The translations under genes were made by a program, and so were the position numbers. This document shows positions 1 through 11,200 of a DNA stretch of 64,000 bases, piece after piece. The stretch comes from Chromobacterium piscinae (GTDB lineage Bacteria > Pseudomonadota > Gammaproteobacteria > Burkholderiales > Chromobacteriaceae): contig NZ_JAJOHV010000058.1 in the NCBI RefSeq assembly GCF_021129175.1, positions 156,277 through 220,276 of the forward strand, in the 5' to 3' direction. Each line of letters starts with the position of its first letter. The stretch's first letter is position 1. The notes beneath the pieces are model-generated. The model saw only the letters and a program-made list of their open reading frames with translations. It had not been told where the DNA came from and did no database searches.

Positions 1-2221
1 CTGCCGCCAATCGCTTATTTCCTTCAGTCGTCCTCCAGGGTCTATTTTCTTTATTTACAATAAATGGCGAGTTAGTGAAATCAATATTCTTATTTACATT
101 GCTATAATTGATTGAAGGTACAAACTCCTGGTACTTAAGGCATAAAAGCACCTTGATTATCCCAGCGACTCCAGCGGAATAAACAGCATGGCCTATATTT
201 GATTTCAATGAGCCGATTACGCAGTATTCTTTTTTATCAGTAAATTTTTCAAAAGCCCCTTTTAGTCCTTGTATTTCTATAGGGTCCCCCAAAACAGTAC
301 CTGTACCATGCGCCTCCACATAACCAATTTTTTCTGGGTTAAGGTTGTATTTTTTATAAACATCCCTGAGGAGATTCTCCTGTGAAATCGCACTTGGTGC
401 CGTTATCCCGTTTGTTTTACCATCTTGGTTAATACCACTTCCTTTTATAACACCCCAAATATTGTCACCTGCCTCGATTGCATGAGATAATTTCTTCAGC
501 AAAATTACACCACACCCCTCTGAGAAAACAGTGCCATTTGCTCGCTGATCAAACGTATGGCAACGACCGTCTTTTGACTGCATACCTATCTGTGAAGTTA
601 ATATCTGCTTTAATGGGCTGGAAAATATATTTATGCCACCGGCAATTGCCAAATCATTTTCACCACTTCTAATGCTCTCAGCAGCTAAGTGAATTGCTGT
701 TAATGATGATGAGCAAGAAGTATCAACAGCAAGGGATGGGCCCTTCAAGTTCAAAAAATAAGATATTCTGGCAGCCAACACAGCAGAAGAGGTGCCCGGA
801 AAAGATTGAGCCTCCCAATGTTTATTCGCTTTAGTTAAAACCTGTAAATAATCTCCTTCCGCACAACCAACATATACACCGCATTTTGTATTCTCCAGCG
901 AGCTTGGTGCATATCCTGCATTTTCTATCGCACTCCACGCTTCTTCCAAGAATATCCGCTGTTGCGGATCCATCAATTCTGCTTCGGCAGGAGATATATT
1001 AAAAAATAATGGATCAAAACAATCATAACTCTCAATAAATCCACCAAATTTGGAGCTAGCCGTTCCATAATTTTCAACTTCAGGATGATACCAATCACCA
1101 AATTCAGCCCATCTTCCAGCAGGGACTTCTTCTATACAATCTTTCCCAGTTTTAAGAAGTCTCCAAAAATCTATGAAATTATTACTCTTTGGAAATCGAC
1201 ATGCTATGCCAATAATGGCAATATCTTCATTTACTGTCTCTAAATTCGACACATTCTCTATTTCACCAGTAATCTTATTTTTATAATTAATTATCTTTTG
1301 AGCATTAACTTTTTGTAGCTTAAAGTTAGTAATCTCAAACACAAGATCGCCATTGACGTTTGTTATTTGCAGACAACATTCTGTAATATTTTTAGTAGCC
1401 CTCACAAGTTTAACTATGCATCGATATTCTTTCTCCGTAAAGGACGTATACAATTTGAGACCATCAATGCTATATGGTAAAAAATAATTCTCACCAGCAT
1501 AAAAAGGCTCATTCACACAATGAGATGAAAAGGTGATTGCACTGCCTATTGCTGCATTGATGATCCGTGGACTCATTGAAAACTGTTGATCATGTTCTAA
1601 AATCGAAATTTCACCAATTGCATACCCATTAAAAAAATTCAAACTTCGTAACGAACGATAGAAACTCCCCAAATAAATATTTGCATCTCTTTGATAAAAA
1701 TATTCAACATCAAAATTCTCAATAATAGACTCTTCTGGAAAACTCATGCCTTTCTTTATCAAACCATTCACAACATTAGAAGCAATACCTCTTACATGTA
1801 TTTTTTCTTTTTTTGATACATCGTCATTAGAAACTAATTTAAATATGTAATCACCGTTGCTTTGTTTGATATACAATCGTACAAAAACATCTGTTCTCTT
1901 ATTTTCAACAATCGGATTTGACATGATGACGTTACTCATCGCAATACAGTCCAATCCCAAATAAGCCTGGAAGGCGACATAAACTAATTCTAAATAAACA
2001 TCCGCAGAAATGCAGGGTGTATCATTTACAATATGATCACGAAAACAGACATTATTTTTCGTACTCAACCTATAACCAATAACTAATTCACCCTCCGGAG
2101 AGCTATCATCGCTAATTTTTTCTCCGAGTAATAACTTATTCTTGAATAAAGCACCGGCATCAATTTGCAACGACGCGGGTCTATTTTGACCAATGACTCT
2201 TCTTACTCCCTTATTAGGCAT
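1..2221 (-). CDS. Trans-AT PKS protein, 5' part (DH-like domain then KS)
   Basis: This gene runs off the left edge, so the product is incomplete. Translation from the ATG at 2219-2221 gives about 740 residues. Residues about 45-325 form a dehydratase-like double hotdog: it has RDHIVND with the His, but the Gly and Pro of HxxxGxxxxP are missing and the usual catalytic Asp position reads Asn (IINAAIG). A ketosynthase follows from about residue 328 (DIAIIGIACRFP). Its active-site motif is VDTSCSSS (Cys503), and the two His motifs are VEAHGTGT and SNIGHAVYSAG; the latter is unusual, since LEAAAG normally follows. The ATG overlaps the stop codon of the upstream 3002-residue PKS gene, so translation is probably coupled and the DH-like domain may complete the module that ends there. 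No AT domain is visible. The KS call is very secure; the role of the DH-like domain is not. Confidence 0.9.
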   Translation of the reverse strand, partial: MPNKGVRRVIGQNRPASLQIDAGALFKNKLLLGEKISDDSSPEGELVIGYRLSTKNNVCFRDHIVNDTPCISADVYLELVYVAFQAYLGLDCIAMSNVIMSNPIVENKRTDVFVRLYIKQSNGDYIFKLVSNDDVSKKEKIHVRGIASNVVNGLIKKGMSFPEESIIENFDVEYFYQRDANIYLGSFYRSLRSLNFFNGYAIGEISILEHDQQFSMSPRIINAAIGSAITFSSHCVNEPFYAGENYFLPYSIDGLKLYTSFTEKEYRCIVKLVRATKNITECCLQITNVNGDLVFEITNFKLQKVNAQKIINYKNKITGEIENVSNLETVNEDIAIIGIACRFPKSNNFIDFWRLLKTGKDCIEEVPAGRWAEFGDWYHPEVENYGTASSKFGGFIESYDCFDPLFFNISPAEAELMDPQQRIFLEEAWSAIENAGYAPSSLENTKCGVYVGCAEGDYLQVLTKANKHWEAQSFPGTSSAVLAARISYFLNLKGPSLAVDTSCSSSLTAIHLAAESIRSGENDLAIAGGINIFSSPLKQILTSQIGMQSKDGRCHTFDQRANGTVFSEGCGVILLKKLSHAIEAGDNIWGVIKGSGINQDGKTNGITAPSAISQENLLRDVYKKYNLNPEKIGYVEAHGTGTVLGDPIEIQGLKGAFEKFTDKKEYCVIGSLKSNIGHAVYSAGVAGIIKVLLCLKYQEFVPSINYSNVNKNIDFTNSPFIVNKENRPWRTTEGNKRLAA

Positions 2222-5200
2222 ACAATGACTCCAATGACTGTTTATCGGAAGCTTTATTTCCTCTTATTTCATTAATTAAAAACTTAGAAAACTCTACAAG
2301 GTTCGGGTAATCATAAACTTTTGTTTCATTAATAGCGCAATCATAGTTTGTATTGATAGCATCTATCCAAACTACAGCGCTAATTGAATCCAACCCCATC
2401 TCAACAAATGCTTTATCAATTTCGATATCAACAATTGGCACTCCCAATGCAGAAGCTACACTTTCAACTAAAAAATCCAACAAAGAGTCATAGTCATGGC
2501 TTGATGAGTGCCCCTCATTAACTTCTTCAACGTTTGAAATTTGATCGTCAGATTTAATAAATTCCAGATTACTAATTTTCTCTTCATCTACAATTGAGAT
2601 AATATACCGAGAAAATTCATTTATATTTGGGTAATCGTAAATTTTTGTCTCATTAATAGTAATACCGTAATTTTCATTAATCGCTTCGATCCAAGTAAGC
2701 GCACCAATTGAATCCAATCCCATTTCAATAAAAGGTTTATCTATTTCAATATCTGTAACTCTGCTTCCCAATACAGATGCAAGACTATCTATCAAAAATT
2801 CACTCACACAGTCATCACAAATAAGGGATTTATTATTTTCCACCGCAGGTGAGCACGTAATTTCCGGTCCGTTATAAAATTTTTTATCGTCAACAACAAG
2901 ACCAGTTAGCTTTATATTGACATTTCCATCTCTATCCAAAATATAGATGTTGAATATACTTTCCACTTCGGGTCTGACGTGGGCATAAATATAGGAAGGG
3001 CTATTTAATTTTCTAAAAACTTCTACATTTTTAATTGACTTTATATTTACAAATTCACTAGGGCTTTGACCTACTTTTATCATCACAAATTTGATAATTT
3101 CCATAACGGAAAGCAGCAGCTCGGGATGTATCGAAAAATTTTCAACTTGTACATATTTTTGTGTATTAATTTTTGCTAGGATCCGATCATTGCCAAACTT
3201 TATCTCGCTCAGTCTACTTTTCTCTTCACCACACTCAATTCCACATTCTTTTAGATCTTGATAATAACTTTGCATCTCAATTATTCCAAAATCATTTTCT
3301 TTTTCCAATCGCGGAATATCAACCTTTTCTACACAAATGTTTTTGATTGATTTGATTGTGCCTGAACTGTGAATTAGCTTTTCGACGACATCGCTTTCCA
3401 ATATTGAATATTGCTCAAAATAAACCTCGCTTACATTCTCTCCATCATCTTCAATAACAGAAAGATTAGTATGTACTTCTTGAGCATCATCAACAATTAA
3501 TATCGGGCTACGCCAATGCACATTTTCAATACTCCAGATGTTCTCTCTATTACTAGTAGCCAGGAGAATCGCCTCATGAAACATTTCTATAGTGATCAGA
3601 TTTGGTAAAACATATTTTTCTTTATCATTATATTTAACTAAGATTGGATCTCCAATCTTAAAAATAGAACTGTATTTTTGGCCAAAAAAGTCCGATGTAT
3701 TTTGGTGGAGTAGTGGGTGAAGTTTTGACTGTTTACTTTCAGAATGAGTAACTGCCTGGGATGTCATTTGTTTCATCCAATAACTTTCCCTCTTGAATGG
3801 ATAAGTTGGAGCATCAATACGCTTGACTTGCTTCTCTTTGTATAGAAGGCTCCAATTCACATCCATTCCACTAAGCCACAGTCCGGCAATTTTCGTGTGA
3901 TTTTTACCTTTCACCCAAGCATCAAATATTTGATTCAACTGAGTATCGGCAAATAAAAGCCTGAAAGCAGGCTGCTCAGTTTTTACGTTTGCCGTGTAGA
4001 CTCCATCTACTTTCTGATCAGGCGCTAGTAAATACTTTCTGATACTCTCCTTCAACTCATCAAAGTTCTTCACAATTACTATCAGTCGCTCATTCTGCTG
4101 GCTACGGGCTACCTGAAATGTGTATGCTAAGTCTCTTAGATAGAGCGAATCATTCGCATATTTTTTACAACGGATTTCTTCAACTGAATAATTCTCGATA
4201 AAGTATAATATTTTTTCTGCATAAGCTTGCAAACGGTCTTTATTAACGGCAGAAATTGGAAAAATAAAATAACTCTCTTCAGCATTTGAGTGCTCAGTAT
4301 CGAGCTTAGGTATATATTCTTCAATGATCGCATGCGCATTACTTCCACCAGCACCAAAAGAAGATAGCATTGCACAATGTGGTTTGACTCTCCCCAATTC
4401 ATCTCTTTTTCGTGTCCACATAGACAGTTCTCTCTGGACAGCCAAAAATGAATTTTCGAAATCAATATTTGGGTTAAATGCATCCGCATGTAATGATGGC
4501 ACCAACATATCATGTTTCATCTGAAGCAATATTTTTGTTAACCCAGCAATACCTGCTGCTGCCTCCAAATGCCCAATATTAGATTTTACAGAACCGATAG
4601 CGCAACGATTCTCTTTTCCTGGATACTTAGAAAATGCTTTTTTAATTCCTGCTACTTCAATTGGATCACCAAGCGATGTGCCTGTACCATGAGCCTCAAT
4701 ATAATCAATTTGATCAGGCGATATATTGCTCTTATTGAGAGCGTTAAAAATCAAATCGGCTTGCCTATTAGGGTTAGGTACGGTATACCCATTTGTTTTC
4801 CCCCCATGATTGACTGCAGTCGCTTTTATCACCCCACAAATACTATCGCCATCTCTAATCGCATCACTCATTTTTTTTATAAAGACTGCACCTACCCCCT
4901 CTCCTGGCACATAACCATCGCCATCGGCACCAAAGCTTCTACATTTTCCATCAGACGACAAAAAATTATTCTTAGCGAGCCAAAAATACTTATCTGAAGA
5001 AAAAGAAAGATTGACTCCCCCAACCAATGCCGCTTCACAATCTCCTTGCCGAAGACTTTCACAGGCAAAATGTAAAGCTGACAATGAACTTGAACATGCA
5101 GTGTCGATTACCAAACTAGGTCCAGACCAATCAAAAAAGAATGAGACACGATTTGGAATATTGTAAAGCAGTCCATCCGCTGCTTGTGGATTCCCATTAA

Positions 5201-8200
5201 TAGTTTGCTCTATTGCCAACGCGGTATAAGGTTGCCACAATGCACCAACAAATACGCCAATTGAACGACCACGTAATGACTCATGATTGTAACCAGCACT
5301 CTCGACTGTTTCCCAAGCAACCTCAAGGAATAATCGTTCTTGCGGGTCAATTAAATCCGCACGTTTTGGTGAAATATTGAAGAATTGTGGATCAAATTTA
5401 TCAATATCATCAAGAAACCCACCCCATTTCGCAGAGAGCATGGAGGAATCATTTGTATCACGATAGAATTTCTCATAGTCAAAGCGCCATTTCGGCATAT
5501 CTGTAACACAATCTTTTCCCAGCTTTAGATTTTCCCAAAATTGAGATAAATTAGCAGCTTGCGGATATTTTCCTCCAACTCCAATGATGGCTATATCCTC
5601 ATTTTGCGTATAAGTCTGCGCATTATTTGGCTCATGAATAAACACATCCTGAATTACATCTGATCGCACATCATGATATGTACTATCTGTATCGTTCGAA
5701 GATTCTATTTCCATATTTTTTGACAACAAGTCAGATAAAATATTCTGATGACTCTCAATAAAGTATCCCGCTAGTTCTTTGATATTTTTATATTCAAAAA
5801 ATAAAGTCTTAGACAGATTTCCAAATATTTTACCTAATGCTTTATTTAACTCCACAATCATTACAGAGTTGATTCCATAGGCTTCTAAATCTACATTGGA
5901 ATCAATATCTGAAACGGGCAAGCCAATTGAATCTCTTAGCGTTTCTTTTAGCAAATTCTCTACTTGGCGATTAGAATCATCACTACTAAATATATTTCTT
6001 GAACCATTTTTTTGTTCTGCACTTGGTTGCATCGGAAAATTTTTCATAGCGGTTAAATTACGCAGCGTCAATCCCTGAATACTAACAATAACCTTACCTT
6101 CCAAATTTACGATTTTCGCATCAAATTTTGCAATTCCATTATTTAATTTATTTGTCTTTTTTGTTTGAGTGTAGACATAACATTCCGACGGGATTTTATC
6201 TACAAAAACTATTTCATCAATGGCAATCGGTATAAAGTGCGTATCCTCAATACCATTTGGCTTATTATTTAGTAATGCGGTTTGCAAAACCCCGGTTAAT
6301 AAGCTCGGATGGAAAATATAATCTACAGCAGTTTCCGATATTAAATCTGGTAATTTCAAATGAGATAATGCTTCTTCTTCATTCAATGCAATATTTAGCA
6401 TTGGCATAAAACTAGGACCGACATGCAAACCTTCTGCATGTATAAATTGATAAATCTCCTGAGGCCTTCTATGTATATGATACTTTGACTTCAATTCGGC
6501 AAGATTAATGTATCCAAGATCAATTTGACTATTATTACTGACATATAGCTGACCTACCGCATGAAGTACGCTTTCATCATTAGACATACTTGATATTTCA
6601 TACTCATAAAACTCACCTTTATCCAGAAGCTTTAATCTCGCTTCTACTATGCCTCCCGTAGTCGATAATTGCTTAGCCCAATAATTATTTGCTAATCTAA
6701 ATACCTTACCATTTCCTGGTATCATCTCGCCACATTCCACAGCCATTTCGATGTAACAAGCACCTGGCACATTGTATTTTCCGTCGACAATATGGTCTTT
6801 CATGAAGTATTCTTTTTGTGAAAAACCTTTGGAAAACTCTAAATTAACAAGGTCTGATCGTTCCAAATCAATCAAAGATCTGCCGCATAAAAAGTTGCTA
6901 GAAAGCGGTAAAGGAGGGGGGTTTAGAATTGAGGCTTTATTTACAGATAAATTCTGTAAATAATTAGAAAGCTTAAAAATAGAATCATACTCAAATAAAA
7001 TAGTAGGCTTTAGTTCAAGATCAAATAGCTTGTTAACTGTCGAAGTAAATTTTAGTACTCCAATAGAATCCAAGCCTAACTCAGAAAAACTCTCAACATT
7101 ATTAATAACCTTTTTTTGATTTAATATTGCATGAATTACTTTTTTTAATTTTTCACTGACGGTTTGATTTTTTAATTCACCAGTATCATTAAATACTTGA
7201 AGATGTTTATTAATCTTCTCTTCATCCCCCTTAATTGCAATAACTTGACCATCTAGTGTTTTTTCATTGTTTTCAACCAATGCTTCAAGGAAAATCTCAA
7301 TTCCCGATTCAGTTTCTAGAGGAAACATTCCAAAAAAATTCTTCAAATGCTCTTCTTCATCATTATTAACACCAATTCCCCCATCTCTCCAAAGAGGCCA
7401 ATTGATGCCAATACTTTTACCATAACGTTCCCCCTTTTGACTCAGTGAATTTCTGTAATTAGTAAACTCATCTAAAAACGCATTAGCAGAGGCATAATCT
7501 GACTGCCCCTGATTAGGCATGATCGATGCTATGGATGAAAAAACGACAAACAAATCAAGCTTGTGTTTTTTTGTAATATCATCCAAATTGATGGTTCCCA
7601 GCACTTTTGCAGCGATTACTTTATCAAAAGATTCCGATGTTTTTTTTATAATAAAAGCATCGTCAATCATTCCTGCACAATGGATGACTCCATTCAATTC
7701 GATATTTTTTAATTGCAAAGCCGCCGATAGTTTTTTAATAGACTCACCATCACCGACATCTGACTGGATATATTGAGCATGACTACCAAGCTTAATCAAC
7801 TCTTCTATTTTTCTCTCGTGTGACAAGCTAAACGTTGTACGCCCAACGAGAATGAGATTTGCCTGATATTCCTTTGCTAAGTATGTAGCAAAAATAAAAC
7901 CTAAACCACCAGCCCCCCCAGTAATTAAATAAGTGCCGTTTTTCCTCAGCAAAACACCATCGTTCTTGTCACTTTTTTTTCTTGCTGTAATTACTTTGGC
8001 TTCACGGATAGCTTTTTGATAACGAATTTCATAAAGAGGGGCATTGTTGTAATAAGTAAGTTCTTGACATGCTATTGCTGCCACATCGATATCATCAGCG
8101 GAGTCATAGCCAATTGACTCCAATATAATGTTTGGGTTTTCATAGGCTAATGTTCTCGAAAATCCACCAATCATTGAATGTATTGTTGTTTCTACTGTTG

Positions 8201-11200
8201 AATGATTTTGATAGAAATAAAGAATACGAGTACTAAAGTTATTTTTCGCTAAAATTAGCGTTTTTATTATGAAAAATACAGCCTTAATACCCAGATTCAG
8301 AACGTTTCTTACATTACCCTGGCCATTTATATTCCACGCGTAAATGACTCCTTCAACTTGAATATTGTCTTCTTTTAGTGAATTCCAAAGTTTACTGAAT
8401 GAATCGGCATCCTGCGCATTAACAATATATGATTTATTGCTAATTTTTTTAAACGACCGCCCACTTTTCACCTGTATAATGAAAGCGTTTTTAAAACTGT
8501 CTTTGGCTTTGTCTAAGAAAGTCCTACCATTTTCAAATACAATAACCGCTGATAAATTTTCACAGTGCATCCCTAACGATCTGGTGACCCATCTCGACGT
8601 ATACGTTAATAGTGGCAACGATGTAATATTGTCAACATCCTTGCTCTTTTCATACTTTCGTTTTATAAATTCCTTGAACTCTGCAATTAATTCTCCCGAA
8701 TCATTACATAGATACATATTGTATGATTCAATATTTTCTTTACCAGAATTTTCATTGCGATGTGCATAGACAATGCATTTATCAGGCATCGCAGCGTATA
8801 CCTTCATTTCCTTCAAATAATATGGCAACAGCTGTTCTTCTTGATGCAAATTATTCAATAAATATAAAGCAGCGACTGTTTGAAAGACACCATCAGCAAT
8901 AGAGGGTTCAATTATTTTCTCCGTAGGAGATTGCGTGTGACGATGCAACTCACAAATAATTTCATCATTATTGAAATTGCAATTTTTTATTACTCTGAAC
9001 GTATCGCCATACATTAAACCATTTTTAATAAACAATTCGTAAAGCGATTCCGAAGAAGCATTTTCATTGCAGCGTTTTTTTACCTCTGCTATGTTTAATT
9101 TTGCTTCTGCTATCGGACGTTTACCAAGCTTTGTTTTGCCTGTGCAATAAATCGCATCATTAATCTTTACAGATAGCTCAGCAGTATCAACATTTCTATT
9201 CAATTCGATTTTAGGAGAAATATCATGGCGCACTTTTATCGGTTTCACCCAGAAAACATCATTGATTTCACTAACTTCAGACGACACACCTCTCTCAGAC
9301 TCAGTTAAAAAAATATCTAAATACTTGACCCCAGGAACAATATTTTCACCTTTTACAACATGGTCGCGTATGTAATAGTCATTAATTGTAAATGTGTTTT
9401 TCTCATTGATATTTTTTGTTAAATTAGCCTGATCCAGCTTATTTTTTTCTTCGGCAAAACTATTCTTGATGGTACTGCCTTGGAACCAGCATCGTATCTT
9501 TTTAAAAGGATATACAGGTAGATGAATTCGTCTTTTTTCCATCTTTGTTGTTTTGTAAATTTCACTCCAATCTACCAATTCTCTAGAAATCCAATCTTGT
9601 GCAGTAACTTCTAATTTTGTTTTTTCTTTTTTTAGATTTTTGTTAGTGTTGACGATGCATGGGTGAGGCTTTTCATCAAGAAAATCTTGCATAGCCTCTT
9701 GTAAAGTTTCTATATTATCAGCAATAAATGCTACTCTAGAATCCATCGCCTCTCGGCCAAACATCAACGTATATGACAAATCGTTTAAATTAATGTCCAC
9801 ATTGGACTTGATGTGCTTTAAAATGGAATCTACATAGTCTTTTAATTGGCCATCCGTTTGAGCTGAAATGAGAATCGCTGTTTTCTCTATCTTATTTTTA
9901 ATAGGCTTTCTTTCGAGTGGTTTATCTTCAAATACTGCATGTGCATTCACCCCTCCCATACCAAATGAACTTAATCCTGCTCTCAATGGGATCTCATTTC
10001 CAGCATTATTCAAGTTATGCCATTCGGTATTTTTTTCAACAATGTAGAAAGGGCTTCCCTGAAGCTCGATATATGGATTGAGTTTATTGAAATTAAGCAT
10101 ACTCGGTAGCAACTTATGCTTAAATGCTAGCAATATTTTGATTAACCCTGCAACGCCTGCCGCACTTTCTAGGTGTCCAATATTGGTTTTTACTGCACCA
10201 ATAGCACAATTATTATCAGTTTTAACCTCAGCATAAGCGATTTTTAAAGCTTCAATTTCAATTGGATCACCAAGCGGTGTGCCTGTTCCATGTGCTTCAA
10301 TATAAGTAATAGTCTCTGGAGGTATACCTGATTTTTTGATAGCGTCATCAACAACTGCAGCTTGTGAAGAAGCTCTTGGAGCCGTTAAAGAAGTGGATTT
10401 CCCTCCATGTGCAACAGCAATCCCTTTTATTACTCCCCAAATGTCATCTCCATCCCTTTTCGCCTCATCTAATGGCTTTAAAAAGACAACTCCCACTCCC
10501 TCACCTCTTACATAACCATTTGCTTTCTCATCAAACGAACGACAAACTCCGTCATGAGATAGCATTCCCGATTTGCTATGCGAAATATACATCGTCGGAG
10601 TGAGAATGGCATTTACACCACCTACAACAGCAGATTCACATATTCCCAACTGAATATCTCTAACCGCATTATTTAATGCGACCATAAAACTTGAACAAGC
10701 AGTATCAACTACTTCACTTTTACCGGTGAAATCCAATAAATATGAAACACGGTTTGCAATAATCGAGTGCACCGTCCCAGTAGAAACAAACGAAATGATT
10801 GACTCTTTAGTCTCACGCATCAATTCAGCATAATCGTTTTTTGATACACCAACATAAACACCAATCTTCTTACCTGCTAAACTCCTAGGGTTATATCCTG
10901 CATCTTCAATAGCATGCCAGATAGACTCAAGAATAAGTCTATGCTGCGGATCCATATAATTAGCTTCTTTAGGTGATATTTTAAAAAAAAGCGGATCAAA
11001 CTTATCAACATCCTGAATAAATCCACCCCATTTTATTTTAGTTGTATTTTTATTTCCTTCCAATTCTTCATAATAATCTTGCCATGACCATCTGTCCGCA
11101 GGAATTTCACTTATACTATTAGTATTTTTTAATAAATTTTCCCAATATTCATTATAGTTTTTGGCGCCAGGGAACCGGCAAGACATACCCACAATTGCAA

